The notes: generated from the letters alone by a model not told the origin. Positions 27,090 to 36,772 are shown, counted from the first letter of the stretch. The stretch: 64,000 nucleotides of DNA from Prauserella marina (GCF_002240355.1 NZ_CP016353.1:4328501-4392500), one strand, 5' to 3'. Numbers and translations are program-made.

Positions 27090-28898
27090 TCAGGCCTCCT
27101 TCGTGGCCGAGCCGACCCTGGCCGTGGACCTGCGCCGCGCACCCATCTTCTGCACGGAACCCAGACCCGACAGCTTCGGACTCGACAGAGTCTTGGACTT
27201 CGCGATCAGCGCGACGAGCGGGTGGGTCACCAGGAACACGACGATCAGGTCGAGCACCGTCGACATGCCGAGGGTGAACGCGAACCCTCGCACCTCACCC
27301 ACCGCGAGCACGTAGAGCACGGCGGCCGCGAGGAACATGATCGCGTCGGAGGCCAGAATCGTGCGCCGCGCTCTCACCCAGCCACGGCCCACCGCGGACC
27401 GGAAACTTCGGCCCTCCCGCATCTCGTCCTTGAGCCGTTCGAAGTAGACGACGAACGAGTCGGCGGTGACACCGATGGCGATGATGAAACCCGCCACCCC
27501 CGCGAGGTCGAGCGTGAATCCGACCCAGCGGCCCAGCAACACCAGTACCGCGTACACGATGCCCGCGGACAGGATCAGCGACAGGATCGTGAGCGCGCCG
27601 AGCATGCGGTAGTAGAACAGGCAGTAGATGAACACCAGCGCCAGGCCGATGCCACCGGCGATGAGCCCTGCCTCAAGCGAGGCCAGGCCGAGTGTCGCCG
27701 ACACGGTCGTCGCGTCCGACGACGAGAACGACAGCGGCAAGGAACCATACTTGAGCACGTCGGCGAGGTTCTTGGCCTCATCCTGGGTGAACTGACCCGT
27801 GATCTGGGTCTGCCCGTTGGGAATGGCCTCGGTGATGTTGGGCGCCGACACCACCTTCGTGTCGAGCACGAACGCGGCGCGCTGATTGACGTTCGCCGCG
27901 GTGAAGTCGGCCCACGTGCTCGCGCCACCGCTCTTGAACTGGAGGTTGACGACGTTGGCCCCGCGCTGGTTGTCGTAGCCGGAGGACGCGTCGCTGATCT
28001 CGGTTCCTTCGAGGAACACGGGGCCGAGTACGTACTTCTCGGAGCCGTCCTCGTTGCACGTCACCAGTGGCTTGGCCGGGTCGTCGTTGCCGACGAGAGG
28101 ATCGGCCGAACCCTCCCGGCACACCAGCGACGTCAGCGCCTCCTGCTGAGCCTGCTGCGCCATGGCCATGGCCGCCTGGTCGTTCGGATCGGCGGGCAGC
28201 AGTGCCGGATTCTGCCGGATGTCCTTCGCCTGCTGGATCTCGGCGGCGACCTTCTCCTCCGGCGTCTGGCCGTCCCCTTCACCGTCACCGGGTGTCGGCG
28301 GCGGGGAGGGATCCTGGCTCGGTTGCTGGGCGTGGTCGCCTGTCGTCGGCGCCCTCGCCGCTCCGGGCGCGGAACCGCCTCCGGAACCGTCCGTGCCCTG
28401 AGCGTCCTGACCACCCTGGCCGTTCTCGTCGCCCTGGCTGCCTTCGGCACCCGGCGACTCGCTGGGCGGCGGCTGCTGCCCCTGCTGATCGCCCTGCTGC
28501 TGTTGAGGGGGCGCTGTCGCCGGAACCGCGTTGATGACCTGGCGGAAACCGAGCTTCGCGGTCCTGCCCAGTGTCTTGGCCTGCTCACCCTCGTTGCCTG
28601 GCACCGTGATGACGACATTGCTGCCGTCGAGGAGCACCTCGGCACCGCTGACGCCGATCCCGTTGACGCGGGTCTCGATGATCTGGCGGGCTTGCTGGAG
28701 CTGGTCCCGCGACGGCGCCTGGCCGTCAGGGGTTCGTGCGGTCAGCGTGACCCGTGTTCCGCCCTGGAGGTCGATGCCCAGCTTCGGCGTCGGCTTGCGG
28801 TCACCGGTCAGGAAGACCAGCCCATACAGCACGACGACGATCAGGAGGAAGAAGGTCAGGTAGCGTCCCGGGCGGATCTGCCCGGCCGGAGGTGCCAC
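27090..28898 (-). CDS. secD: protein translocase subunit SecD
   Basis: A 602-residue SecD with helix 1 at about 13-31, the motif LGIDLQGGTRV near residue 40, a long extracellular P1 domain, and five C-terminal helices with GVTADSFVVYFERLK. Between residues about 131 and 225 there is a low-complexity insert rich in Gly, Gln, Pro, Ser and Asp that separates the two halves of P1; such inserts are seen in several actinobacterial SecD proteins but vary. Start GTG 28896-28898. It is followed at one base by secF. Confidence 0.95.
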   Translation of the reverse strand: MAPPAGQIRPGRYLTFFLLIVVVLYGLVFLTGDRKPTPKLGIDLQGGTRVTLTARTPDGQAPSRDQLQQARQIIETRVNGIGVSGAEVLLDGSNVVITVPGNEGEQAKTLGRTAKLGFRQVINAVPATAPPQQQQGDQQGQQPPPSESPGAEGSQGDENGQGGQDAQGTDGSGGGSAPGAARAPTTGDHAQQPSQDPSPPPTPGDGEGDGQTPEEKVAAEIQQAKDIRQNPALLPADPNDQAAMAMAQQAQQEALTSLVCREGSADPLVGNDDPAKPLVTCNEDGSEKYVLGPVFLEGTEISDASSGYDNQRGANVVNLQFKSGGASTWADFTAANVNQRAAFVLDTKVVSAPNITEAIPNGQTQITGQFTQDEAKNLADVLKYGSLPLSFSSSDATTVSATLGLASLEAGLIAGGIGLALVFIYCLFYYRMLGALTILSLILSAGIVYAVLVLLGRWVGFTLDLAGVAGFIIAIGVTADSFVVYFERLKDEMREGRSFRSAVGRGWVRARRTILASDAIMFLAAAVLYVLAVGEVRGFAFTLGMSTVLDLIVVFLVTHPLVALIAKSKTLSSPKLSGLGSVQKMGARRRSTARVGSATKEA

Positions 28899-28980
28899 GG
28901 TTGGTCGGTCTCCTCGAACTGGATCGGCGGCTTGGGGTACTCACCGCACGTGCTCGACGCTCTTGGTGAGACAGCGAACA

Positions 28981-29014
28981 CACGCAGCACCGAGACAGTA
29001 CTCGGTGCTGCGTG
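28981..29014. terminator. 14-bp stem-loop between yajC and secD
   Basis: CACGCAGCACCGAG (28981-28994) and its exact complement (29001-29014) flank the loop ACAGTA. It lies 63 bases downstream of the yajC stop and 83 bases upstream of the secD start, so it may separate the units or attenuate read-through into secD. Confidence 0.7.
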
Positions 29015-29076
29015 AACGCCGTGTAGCCCCCACGCCGATGCGATGCGCACCGGCGTCAGGGTGGCCCGCCGAGGGC

Positions 29077-29481
29077 TTACTTCTTGCCGTGCTCCAGTGG
29101 AGGAGCGACCTGAGCGCCCTGGGGAGCCCCGTTGTCCGAGGCGTCGACCTTGCTGACGGCAGGCTCCTCGACGATCGCGCTGTCAGCGTCGTCGTCGTCC
29201 GAGGTCTCGTCGTCCACGACCGGGTTGATCTTCTCGCGCACGGCCTGGCGCAACCACGTGGTCACGACGCCTTCGGCGATCTCAAGGTCGATCGTGGTCT
29301 CGTCGCTGGCATCAGCCACGGTCGCGTACATGCCCGAGGTGGTCATCACGCGGTCGCCATCGCTAAGGCTGTTCTGCAGCTCCTGCTGCTGCGCCATCAT
29401 CCGCTTCTGCTTGCGCGTCCCCATAATCAGGGGAATTGCGACGACGAGCATCAGCAACAGCGGCAGGAAAAGGCCTTCCAT
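29077..29481 (-). CDS. yajC: preprotein translocase subunit YajC
   Basis: A 134-residue protein with one N-terminal membrane helix (about 3-20) followed by RKQKRMMAQQQELQNSL and the GDRVMTTSGMYATV segment that defines YajC. The C-terminal half is acidic and longer than in enterobacteria, as in other actinobacteria. YajC associates with SecDF. It lies in the usual ruvB-yajC-secD order. Confidence 0.92.
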   Translation of the reverse strand: MEGLFLPLLLMLVVAIPLIMGTRKQKRMMAQQQELQNSLSDGDRVMTTSGMYATVADASDETTIDLEIAEGVVTTWLRQAVREKINPVVDDETSDDDDADSAIVEEPAVSKVDASDNGAPQGAQVAPPLEHGKK

Positions 29482-29610
29482 GGTTCTCCATTCGGCGGAA
29501 CGCCGCCCCGAAGGCGATACGTCCGAGTTTGTCTGAATGTGCTGTATCGAGTGTGCCAGGTCCTGCTGAGAAAGCCAGCACCGGAGGCGGTTAGCCCTCA
29601 GGCGCGTATA

Positions 29611-30729
29611 TCAGTCGAACAGGGATGGCACTGCCCCGTCAACCCCGACGCTGTCCGCCGGCGCCTGCAAACCGAGGTGTTCCCACGCGGCCGGAGTAGC
29701 GACCCGACCGCGCGGAGTGCGCGCGAGCATACCCGCCCTGACGAGATACGGCTCACACACCTCCTCGACGGTCGCCGGCTCCTCACCGACGGCCACCGCG
29801 AGCGTCGAGACACCGACCGGACCTCCGCCGAACGAACGGACCAGCGCGCCCAGCACGGCCCTGTCGAGCCGGTCGAGGCCGAGTTCGTCCACGTCGTAGA
29901 CCTCAAGAGCGGCCCTGACCACCTCCAGCGTAGCTCTGCCGTCGGCCCTGACCTCCGCGTAATCCCGCACGCGGCGCAGCAGCCGGTTCGCGATCCTGGG
30001 GGTTCCCCTCGACCTGCGGGCGATCTCGCTCCTGCCCTTGTCCTCAAGCTCGATACCCAGCAGGCTCGCCGACCGCCGCAGTACCTGTTCCAGCTCCGGC
30101 GCGCTGTAGAACTCCATCTGCCCGGTGAAGCCGAACCGGTCGCGCAGCGGGCCGGTGAGCGCTCCCGACCTCGTCGTGGCCCCGACGAGCGTGAAGGGAG
30201 CGATCTCCAGCGGGATGCTGGTGGCGCCGGGCCCCTTGCCGACGACGACGTCGACGCGGAAGTCCTCCATCGCCAGATACAGCATCTCCTCGGCGGGCCG
30301 GGCGATCCGGTGGATCTCGTCGATGAAGAGGACGTCTCCCTCGGTCAGGTTCGACAGCATGGCCGCGAGGTCGCCCGCCTTCTCCAGCGCGGGACCCGAC
30401 GTGATGCGGATGGCCGTGTCGAGTTCGGCCGCGATGATCATCGCCATGCTCGTCTTGCCGAGTCCTGGCGGACCGGACAGCAGGACGTGGTCCGGGGGCA
30501 CGCCCCGTTTGCGCGCGCTTTCGAGCACGAGGTGAAGCTGTTCCCGCACCCTCGGCTGGCCGACGAACTCGGCGAGTTTGCGGGGACGCAGCGCCGTCTC
30601 CACCTCGCGCTCGCCGCCGTGAGCGACCACGGACAGCGGATCGTCGCCCTCCGGGACGCCCTCCCAGTCGCCCTCGTAGTCGTCTTCCCCGGGGACCGGC
30701 CCTCGCGCGCTCATCTCGTCATCGTGCAT
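29611..30729 (-). CDS. ruvB: Holliday junction branch migration ATPase RuvB
   Basis: A 372-residue AAA+ motor. Walker [10 protein letters not shown] is at about residues 84-92, Walker B LFIDEIHR near 134-141, sensor 1 GATTRSG and a C-terminal winged helix. An acidic N-terminal leader of about 30 residues precedes the conserved ETALRPRKL. The start ATG 30727-30729 lies six bases after the ruvA stop; an alternative ATG is five codons in. It forms an operon with ruvA and ruvC under the upstream SOS box. Confidence 0.96.
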   Translation of the reverse strand: MHDDEMSARGPVPGEDDYEGDWEGVPEGDDPLSVVAHGGEREVETALRPRKLAEFVGQPRVREQLHLVLESARKRGVPPDHVLLSGPPGLGKTSMAMIIAAELDTAIRITSGPALEKAGDLAAMLSNLTEGDVLFIDEIHRIARPAEEMLYLAMEDFRVDVVVGKGPGATSIPLEIAPFTLVGATTRSGALTGPLRDRFGFTGQMEFYSAPELEQVLRRSASLLGIELEDKGRSEIARRSRGTPRIANRLLRRVRDYAEVRADGRATLEVVRAALEVYDVDELGLDRLDRAVLGALVRSFGGGPVGVSTLAVAVGEEPATVEEVCEPYLVRAGMLARTPRGRVATPAAWEHLGLQAPADSVGVDGAVPSLFD

Positions 30730-30735
30730 GGCACG

Positions 30736-31329
30736 TCATCGCTTCTTGCCGAGCGTGGCCAGCGCGGCCCTGAGCACGCTGGAGGTGTCGCCCTGTTCGG
30801 CGGCGATCACCTTGTCGACGGCCTGCTCCGCCTGCTTGCCCGCGAAGCCGAGGCCGACGAGCGCCTCGACGACCTCGTTGCGCACGACCCCAGCGGTGGG
30901 CGCCACCTCGCCACCGGCCGAGGGTTCCGTCGCGATGACCTTGTCCCTCAGTTCGAGGGTCAGCCGCTCCGCTCCCTTGCGCCCGATACCGGGCACCTGG
31001 GTGAGCACGGTGATGTTGCCCTCGGAGAGTGCCCCGCGCAGCTTGTCGGGATCGAGGACGGCCAGCGCGGCGAGCGCCAGCCGGGGCCCGATGCCCGACA
31101 CGGTCTGTAGCAGTCCGAACAGTTCTCGTGCCTCGGCGTCGGCGAAGCCGAACAGCGTCAGCGAGTCCTCCCTGACGACCAGCGCGGTGTGCAGCATGGT
31201 CTGCTCGCCCCTGCGCAGCGTGGCCAGCGTCGACGGGGTCGCCTGCACGGCCATCCCCACTCCGCCCACCTCGACGACGACGTGATCGAGTCCGACGGAG
31301 AGCACCTCTCCCCGCACCGAAGCGATCAT
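30736..31329 (-). CDS. ruvA: Holliday junction DNA-binding protein RuvA
   Basis: A 197-residue protein. An N-terminal OB fold ([12 protein letters not shown]), tandem helix-hairpin-helix motifs ([13 protein letters not shown] and [12 protein letters not shown]) and a C-terminal domain III that contacts RuvB. The ATG 31327-31329 overlaps the ruvC stop by four bases. It recognises four-way junctions and loads RuvB. Confidence 0.96.
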   Translation of the reverse strand: MIASVRGEVLSVGLDHVVVEVGGVGMAVQATPSTLATLRRGEQTMLHTALVVREDSLTLFGFADAEARELFGLLQTVSGIGPRLALAALAVLDPDKLRGALSEGNITVLTQVPGIGRKGAERLTLELRDKVIATEPSAGGEVAPTAGVVRNEVVEALVGLGFAGKQAEQAVDKVIAAEQGDTSSVLRAALATLGKKR

Positions 31330-31982
31330 CGGCTCCCCCTCGTCTTCGGTTCCGTGCGCGCCGTCGGCGCCGCTTGTGCTTTCCGGTTGACCTGTGTTTG
31401 CCGCGCCTGGGCACGGGCCGCCCGCTGCTTCGCGGCGGCGGCCAGTCGCGCTTTGTGCGTGCGGGCCAGTTCCGCCGCTCTCGCCTCGGCCTCGGCGAGC
31501 CTCGCTCGCATCGGCTCTCGCCACAGGTGGCAGATGGCGAGGGCAAGGGCGTCGGCGGCGTCGGCTGGGCTCGGCGCTTCGGCGAGTTTGAGCAGCTTGG
31601 TCACCATACCGGTGACCTGAGCCTTGTCGGCGCGGCCCGAACCGGTCACCGCGGCTTTGACCTCGCTCGGCGTGTGGAAGACGACGGGAAGGTCACGGCG
31701 GGCCGCGCTCAGCGCGACCACGCCGCCCGCCTGCGCGGTGCCCATCACCGTGCGGACGTTGTGCTGACTGAACACTCGCTCGACGGCGACGGCCTGAGGC
31801 CGGTAGGTGTCGAGCCATTCCTCGACCGCGTCGGCGACGCTCATCAGACGGTGGGCGAGGTCGGCGTCGGCCGGTGTGCGCACGACGTCGACGGCCACGC
31901 AGGTCACGGCGCGTCCCCTGCCACCGTCGACGACTCCGAGACCACACCGGGTCAGGCCCGGGTCGACACCGAGTACGCGCAC
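31326..31982 (-). CDS. ruvC: crossover junction endodeoxyribonuclease RuvC
   Basis: A 218-residue resolvase. Acidic residues for two metal ions are seen in VDPGLTRCG (D7), VERVF and [12 protein letters not shown]. The catalytic core ends near residue 170; an Arg/Ala/Lys/Gln-rich tail of about 45 residues follows and is not conserved. It is the first gene of ruvCAB. An SOS box lies 16 bases upstream of the start. Confidence 0.95.
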   Translation of the reverse strand: MRVLGVDPGLTRCGLGVVDGGRGRAVTCVAVDVVRTPADADLAHRLMSVADAVEEWLDTYRPQAVAVERVFSQHNVRTVMGTAQAGGVVALSAARRDLPVVFHTPSEVKAAVTGSGRADKAQVTGMVTKLLKLAEAPSPADAADALALAICHLWREPMRARLAEAEARAAELARTHKARLAAAAKQRAARAQARQTQVNRKAQAAPTARTEPKTRGSR

Positions 31983-31997
31983 CAGGTCTCCTTCTCG

Positions 31998-32013
31998 ACG
32001 AACATCAGTTCGA
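31998..32013. promoter_or_regulatory. LexA-binding SOS box upstream of ruvCAB
   Basis: ACGAACATCAGTTCGA matches the SOS palindrome TCGAAC-N4-GTTCGA at 11 of 12 defined positions. It lies 16-31 bases upstream of ruvC. ruvC of M. tuberculosis is a known LexA target, which supports the call. Confidence 0.75.
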
Positions 32014-32097
32014 GCAGGAGATTACTAGCGGATCGCTGCCCTTCCGGCGAGGCGCGCCGCGCGGCGCGCACCGGAAGCACGCGCCCTCGTCAGTCCA

Positions 32098-32619
32098 CTA
32101 TGGACCGTCGAAGCCGGGGGTCCAGCTCTCCGGCTTGCCGCTTACCGTGAGGACGGGCTGGTGTGCCGAGAATCCTTCTGGTGCCCCCGCGTCCCACGGC
32201 CAGCTTCCCTCGCCAGCGGGCACGATGATCTGCACCGCGGGGAAGTCGCCTTCGGGATATACCAGGAAAGCGCTGCCGAAGAACTCCGGGTAATGCCCCT
32301 TGGCGACGTGTTCGAACGTGACGGGGAGACCGTCGAAGAAATCGTGGTACAGCGCGCCGGGAGCGAATTCCTCCCCCGCCGCCGCGCGATCGACGTACGC
32401 GTCGAGCAACACCGGCGCCATGTGCTCGGGAAGCCCGACGACGACGGCCTCCGCGACCCCGTGCATGGCCCACGCGCACACCGTGAACGCGTAGCCGGAG
32501 CCCCGTTCGTCCGGCGGAATCTTGATGACCGCGTTGCCGCGCTTCTCGGCCTGCGTCACGATCCACTCGCGGAGTTCTTGGTCTTTGCCGGCAACGGTTT
32601 CGGGCATCACGGCGGTCAT
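32098..32619 (-). CDS. DUF4262 domain protein
   Basis: A 173-residue soluble protein. The pattern SGYAFTVCAWAMHGVAEAVVVGLP, with its GYAFTVG-like core, and the Trp/Pro-rich C-terminus (SWPWDAGAP) match DUF4262, a family of unknown function common in actinobacteria. ATG 32617-32619 is preferred; a second ATG four codons later is possible. No ribosome site is seen, and a TATACG hexamer eight bases upstream suggests a leaderless transcript. Confidence 0.75.
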   Translation of the reverse strand: MTAVMPETVAGKDQELREWIVTQAEKRGNAVIKIPPDERGSGYAFTVCAWAMHGVAEAVVVGLPEHMAPVLLDAYVDRAAAGEEFAPGALYHDFFDGLPVTFEHVAKGHYPEFFGSAFLVYPEGDFPAVQIIVPAGEGSWPWDAGAPEGFSAHQPVLTVSGKPESWTPGFDGP

Positions 32620-32782
32620 TGTGCCGTATAGACAGCCGTAGTGAAACGAACACTTTCCGTACGGTGCGGCCATCCGGCGTGACGCAGTTCCTACCGGCAC
32701 GGGCGCGCGGGCACTTACCATTCCGCGCAGCGTCGGCCATATCGCGTCAGGACAGCGGGCAGGCGTGCCGACAGGAGCCAAA

Positions 32783-32956
32783 ATGAACGAACACAACCTG
32801 AAATCGCGGCCACCGAAGGACAATCGGGACGAGCTGACCGATCTGGTCCTGGCCGCGGAACTGAAACTACTGGCAGGCGAGCAACTCGCTCCCATGGACG
32901 AGCGAGTTCTCGCCTACACCGTTTTCGCCGCGGGGTGCGCGTCCTGCCGGCACTGA
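32783..32956 (+). CDS. small protein ending in a CxxC motif
   Basis: A 57-residue protein starting at ATG 32783, with GGAG seven bases upstream. The N-terminal half is charged (Lys/Arg/Asp), the centre helical, and the C-terminus reads GCASCRH, placing a CxxC at the very end. It could bind metal or be a redox or ribosome-associated small protein; no modification enzyme that would mark it as a peptide precursor is nearby. It converges with yebC (20 bases apart). Not recognised. Confidence 0.5.
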   Translation: MNEHNLKSRPPKDNRDELTDLVLAAELKLLAGEQLAPMDERVLAYTVFAAGCASCRH

Positions 32957-32975
32957 TTTCCACCGGCGGCCGGTG

Positions 32976-33728
32976 TCACGCCTCGATGGCGGCCAGAACG
33001 TCGTCGGCGACATCGAAGTTCGCGTACACGTTCTGCACGTCGTCGCAGTCTTCAAGCGCGTCGATGAGCCGGAACACCTTCTTCGCGCCCTCCTCGTCGA
33101 GGGGGACGTTGACCGAAGGCAGGAAGTTCGCGTCCGCCGACTCGTAGTCGTAACCGGCTTCCTGCAACGCCGAGCGCACGGCGACGAGGTCGCTCGCCTC
33201 CGACACGATCTCGAAACTCTCGCCGAGGTCGTTGACCTCCTCCGCGCCCGCGTCGAGCACGGCCATCAGCACGTCGTCCTCGGCGAGGTCGTTCTTCGGC
33301 ATGATCACGACGCCCTTGCGGTTGAACAGGTAAGACACCGAACCGGGGTCGGCGAGCGAGCCACCGTTGCGGGTCAGCGCGGTGCGCACCTCGGAGGCGG
33401 CCCTGTTCTTGTTGTCGGTGAGGCACTCGATGAGCACCGCGACGCCATTCGGCCCGTAGCCCTCGTACGTGATGTTCTGCCAGTCGGCTCCGCCCGCTTC
33501 CTCACCGGCTCCGCGCTTGCGCGCCCGCTCGATGTTGTCCTGCGGGACCGAATTCTTCTTCGCTTTCTGGATAGCGTCGAAGAGCGTGGGGTTGCCGTCG
33601 GGGTCACCTCCACCCGTCCTCGCGGCGACCTCGATGTTCTTGATCAGCCGAGCGAACAGCTTGCCACGCTTGGCGTCGAGGGCGGCCTTCTTGTGCTTGG
33701 TGGTGGCCCACTTGGAGTGGCCGCTCAT
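32976..33728 (-). CDS. yebC: YebC/PmpR family protein
   Basis: A 250-residue protein with the family start [52 protein letters not shown] and an acidic C-terminal domain. Family members act in translation (resolving polyproline stalls) or as DNA-binding regulators; which applies is not shown here. Start ATG 33726-33728 has GGAGG a few bases upstream. Located next to pdxT, as Rv2603c is to Rv2604c. Confidence 0.95.
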   Translation of the reverse strand: MSGHSKWATTKHKKAALDAKRGKLFARLIKNIEVAARTGGGDPDGNPTLFDAIQKAKKNSVPQDNIERARKRGAGEEAGGADWQNITYEGYGPNGVAVLIECLTDNKNRAASEVRTALTRNGGSLADPGSVSYLFNRKGVVIMPKNDLAEDDVLMAVLDAGAEEVNDLGESFEIVSEASDLVAVRSALQEAGYDYESADANFLPSVNVPLDEEGAKKVFRLIDALEDCDDVQNVYANFDVADDVLAAIEA

Positions 33729-33741
33729 CTCTCCTCCATAC

Positions 33742-34362
33742 CTACGTTTCCTGCACGATGCCCACGAACAGCCGGTGCACGCGCTCGTCCCCGGTCAGCT
33801 CTGGGTGGAACGCGGTGGCCAGCACCGCCCCCTGCCGAATGGCGACGATCCTATCGGCAGCCGCTCCGGCGGCCTCGGTGCGCGGCACTCTGGCGAGCAC
33901 ACGCACCCCCGCTCCGGCCTTCTCGACCCACGGAGCCCTGATGAAGACCGCGTGCAGCGGCCCGCCTTCGAGTCCTTCCACGTCGAGGTCTTCCTCGAAG
34001 GAGTCGACCTGGCGGCCGAACGCGTTGCGCCGCACGACGACGTCGAGCGCGTCGAGCTGATGCTGGTCTTGTCTTCCGTCGAGGGCCTGTCTGGCGAGCA
34101 GGATCATCCCCGCGCACGAGCCGAACGCCGGCAGGCCCTCGGCGAGCCGCGCCCGCAGCGGGTCCAGCAGTTCGAAGGTCTCCAGCAGCCGCGACATCGT
34201 GGTCGACTCGCCGCCTGGCAGCACGAGGCCGTCCACTTCGGATAGTTCGCGTTCCCGGCGGACGGGCAGGGCTCGCGCGCCGGCCTTCTCCAGCATCGCG
34301 GCGTGCTCACGCACGTCGCCCTGGAGGGCGAGTACCCCGATGACCGGCTTCGTTTTCGGCAC
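33742..34362 (-). CDS. pdxT: pyridoxal 5'-phosphate synthase glutaminase subunit PdxT
   Basis: A 206-residue class I glutamine amidotransferase that supplies ammonia to PdxS for vitamin B6 synthesis. The catalytic Cys is C83 in GSCAGM; His and Glu partners are H186 and E188 in FHPEL. The oxyanion segment LPGGESTTM is near 48-56. GTG 34360-34362 is chosen since GGG and an AAAGGGAACG site precede it. In this genome pdxS lies about 3 kb away instead of adjacent. Confidence 0.94.
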   Translation of the reverse strand: MPKTKPVIGVLALQGDVREHAAMLEKAGARALPVRRERELSEVDGLVLPGGESTTMSRLLETFELLDPLRARLAEGLPAFGSCAGMILLARQALDGRQDQHQLDALDVVVRRNAFGRQVDSFEEDLDVEGLEGGPLHAVFIRAPWVEKAGAGVRVLARVPRTEAAGAAADRIVAIRQGAVLATAFHPELTGDERVHRLFVGIVQET

Positions 34363-34427
34363 CCCTACGTTCCCTTTCCAGCGATTACCGCTGGTCAAGC
34401 CTACTTGCTCCGGGCAAAGGGCCGCGT

Positions 34428-34751
34428 TCAGGGCACCCCGAGCAGCCGCAGGCCCGCCGCGGTACCCGCGGCGGCGAGCACGACGATCACGAAGGGCGCC
34501 TTGCGCCAGGCCAGTATCCCGCCGACGGCGACCCCGGCAGGCCTGGCGAATCCCGCGAACTCGTGCCCTTCCAGCAGCGCCGACGTGGCGACGAGGGCCG
34601 CGAGCAGCACCACCGCCGACACGGCCATCAGCTTCTCGACGCGCGGCGACAACTCGACCTTCGAGCGCAGTACCGGGCCCGCGAGCCGGAAGGCGAAGGT
34701 CCCCGCGCCGAGTACGAGTGTCGCCACGATGAGGGTGACGGCGCCGGTCAT
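34428..34751 (-). CDS. azlD: branched-chain amino acid exporter small subunit AzlD
   Basis: A 107-residue membrane protein with three to four helices. The family pattern [11 protein letters not shown] lies near residues 18-28. It is the small partner of AzlC in LIV-E type export. The ATG overlaps the azlC stop by four bases (ATGA, 34748-34751), showing a coupled two-gene operon. Confidence 0.9.
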   Translation of the reverse strand: MTGAVTLIVATLVLGAGTFAFRLAGPVLRSKVELSPRVEKLMAVSAVVLLAALVATSALLEGHEFAGFARPAGVAVGGILAWRKAPFVIVVLAAAGTAAGLRLLGVP

Positions 34752-35461
34752 GCCGGTTCCTCCGCCGTGTCCCGCCGGGTGTTCGTCCCGTCCCTTGAGC
34801 CGAGGACCGCGACGAGCACCCCGGCGAGCGCCAGCAGCACGGGCAGGCCCGCCGGCAGGAACGGAGTGGCCACCAGCGCGATCACGACCCCGGCGAGCGC
34901 GGACAGCCGCGTCGTCTTGTCCCTCAGCGAGGGCAGCACGAGCGCGAGCAGTACGGCGGGGAAGGCCGCGTCGAGCCCGAACACGTCGGTGTCGGTGATG
35001 GCCGTCCCGCCGAAGGCGCCCCCGACGACGCCGACGTTCCAGCAGACGAACAGCCCGATACCGCACGCCCAATAGGCGGCCCTTCGCCGTTCGCCGTCGC
35101 GCTGGGCCATCGCGAAGGCAACGGATTCGTCGATCATCAGGTGCGCGCCGACGATCCGGCGCAAAGGCTTGTCGCCGAGCGCGTCACCGACCGCGAATCC
35201 GAACGGGACGTGCCGCGCGTTGACGAGCAGCCCCGCGACGACGGCGGCCACCGGGTTGCCACCGGAGGCGATGAGGCCGATGAACATGAACTGGGCTGCT
35301 CCCGCGAACACCACGACCGAGATGAGCATCGGCAGCCACAGCGGAAATCCCGAGCTCACCGCGATGGCGCCGAACGAGGCGCCGACGAGGGCATCGGCAA
35401 GGCAGACCAGCGCGATGTCCCTCGCGAGGTCTCGATCAAGGGTTCGCCATATCGAACGCAT
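34748..35461 (-). CDS. azlC: branched-chain amino acid exporter large subunit AzlC
   Basis: A 237-residue membrane protein. The family motif [16 protein letters not shown] and [12 protein letters not shown] lie in the first helices, with about seven or eight helices in total. AzlCD-type exporters move branched-chain amino acids and analogues out of the cell. Divergent from an XRE-cupin regulator, with an inverted repeat in the gap. Confidence 0.92.
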   Translation of the reverse strand: MRSIWRTLDRDLARDIALVCLADALVGASFGAIAVSSGFPLWLPMLISVVVFAGAAQFMFIGLIASGGNPVAAVVAGLLVNARHVPFGFAVGDALGDKPLRRIVGAHLMIDESVAFAMAQRDGERRRAAYWACGIGLFVCWNVGVVGGAFGGTAITDTDVFGLDAAFPAVLLALVLPSLRDKTTRLSALAGVVIALVATPFLPAGLPVLLALAGVLVAVLGSRDGTNTRRDTAEEPA

Positions 35462-35489
35462 AGACTCTTATCCTGAACCCGAGTCCAAC

Positions 35490-35507
35490 CGTTCGTCAAG
35501 CCGAACG
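35490..35507. promoter_or_regulatory. inverted repeat between azlC and XRE-cupin gene
   Basis: CGTTCG and CGAACG arms (35490-35495 and 35502-35507) flank the spacer TCAAGC in the 67-base divergent gap. It is a candidate operator for the adjacent regulator. Confidence 0.5.
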
Positions 35508-35528
35508 AACCGACTTCTGGAGCGAACG

Positions 35529-36098
35529 ATGTCTGAGAACGGCAAACCGGACGGCGCCCCGCTCGCGGTCATCGCGGCGTCGCTGCGCAGGGAACGCCAC
35601 CGAACAGGACTGTCACTGGCCGAGGTGGCCCGCAGGGCGGGGATCGCGAAGTCGACCCTCTCCCAGCTCGAATCGGGAACCGGCAACCCGAGCGTCGAGA
35701 CACTGTGGGCGCTCGGCGTCGCACTCGACGTCCCCTTCGCGCAACTGGTCGAGCCGACCCGGCCGAAAGTGCAGGTCATCCGCGCGGGCGAAGGACCGGC
35801 ACTCGCGGCGGAACGCGCCGACTACGTCGCCACCCTGCTCGCGTCCTGTCCCCCGCACGCCCGCAGGGACATCTACCTGCTCACCGCCCAGCCCGGCAGG
35901 CCGAGGGAATCCGATCCGCACATGCCGGGGGTCATCGAGCACGTCGTGCTCAGCTCGGGAAGGGCACTCGCCGGGCTCAGCGACGACCCCGTCGAACTGG
36001 CGCCGGGCGACTACACCAGCTATCCCGGCGACGTCGCCCACGTGTTCAAGGCACTCGAACCCGACACCGTCGCCGTTCTCGTCTCGGAGCACGTCTGA
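35529..36098 (+). CDS. XRE family regulator with C-terminal cupin domain
   Basis: A 189-residue protein. The helix-turn-helix covers about residues 15-70 (LSLAEVARRAGIAKSTLSQL), and the C-terminal cupin barrel spans about 115-187 with ALAGLSDDPVELAPGDYTSY. Cupin regulators of this type sense small molecules and often control amino-acid exporters. ATG 35529 follows TGGAGCGAACG. Its divergent position suggests control of azlCD. Confidence 0.9.
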   Translation: MSENGKPDGAPLAVIAASLRRERHRTGLSLAEVARRAGIAKSTLSQLESGTGNPSVETLWALGVALDVPFAQLVEPTRPKVQVIRAGEGPALAAERADYVATLLASCPPHARRDIYLLTAQPGRPRESDPHMPGVIEHVVLSSGRALAGLSDDPVELAPGDYTSYPGDVAHVFKALEPDTVAVLVSEHV

Positions 36099-36148
36099 CA
36101 CTCCGGCGTGGACGGTACCGCGGCGGTAAGTCGGCGCGATTAAGGACG

Positions 36149-36292
36149 TCACAACGTGGGCGCGACGTATTCGTGCCTCAGATCGGTCACCTTCGCAATG
36201 TGGTCGAAGTCGCGGTGCGCGGTCAGCACAATCACGTCGTTGACCATGGCGTAGCCCGCCGCTCCACGGCGTAAACCTAGACTTCCGAACAC
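36149..36292 (-). pseudogene. truncated PIN-domain (VapC-like) toxin remnant
   Basis: The minus strand encodes a PIN-type C-terminus: NDVIVLTAHRDFDHIA, then VTDLRHEYV, ending at a TGA (36149-36151). Only about 45 residues remain; the N-terminal part with the first catalytic acidic residues is missing, as the frame begins close to the operator of the next module. This is a decayed toxin gene rather than an active VapC. It abuts an intact toxin-antitoxin pair. Confidence 0.6.
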
Positions 36293-36300
36293 GTTCCGAA
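36283..36300. promoter_or_regulatory. direct repeats TTCCGAA upstream of antitoxin gene
   Basis: Two TTCCGAA units (36283-36289, 36294-36300) are spaced 11 bases apart, about one helical turn, 14 bases upstream of the antitoxin start, with a TATCAT hexamer between. This is a plausible autoregulatory site for the module. Confidence 0.45.
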
Positions 36301-36313
36301 TATCATAGGGTCT

Positions 36314-36772
36314 ATGAGCACCGCAGCAGACCTACCCGCGGCGACGCGACGCTCCTCGGACCTGAGCAAGCACTCCGCCGAGGTCTTCGCCGAGGCCGAA
36401 CTCCACCCCGTGACAGTGACCCGGCGCGACGGTGAAGCACTGGTCCTGATGTCGCAGCGCGAGGCCGAGAGCCGCGCCCGCATGCTGAACTTCGCCGCGC
36501 AGCTCATCACCGTCACACTCGACGACAACGGCTCGCTCGCCGAGCGCATGGCCAAAGCATTCCCCTGGATGCTCGCCTTGTCACCGGCAGACCGGGAGTC
36601 CTGCGCACAGGACCTCGTCGACGCCGCACGCGCCTCGTTCTCCACCGACCAGCCGCACCTGGCGATCGCCGAGCTGACCTCCTGGAAGGAAACGGCCACC
36701 GCTATCGCCGCAGGGCTCGGTCGCGCCGAGCTTGAGTGGCTCGACGACAACGAGACCGTGGAGCGTCCATAG
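36314..36772 (+). CDS. type II antitoxin, Phd/YefM-like
   Basis: A 152-residue protein. The N-terminal region (residues about 12-52, DLSKHSAEVFAEAELHPVTV then RRDGEALVLMS) has the Phd/YefM DNA-binding pattern, followed by a helical C-terminus likely to neutralise the toxin. The stop is two bases before the toxin start, a typical toxin-antitoxin arrangement with antitoxin first. Assignment rests on motif and arrangement. Confidence 0.75.
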   Translation: MSTAADLPAATRRSSDLSKHSAEVFAEAELHPVTVTRRDGEALVLMSQREAESRARMLNFAAQLITVTLDDNGSLAERMAKAFPWMLALSPADRESCAQDLVDAARASFSTDQPHLAIAELTSWKETATAIAAGLGRAELEWLDDNETVERP

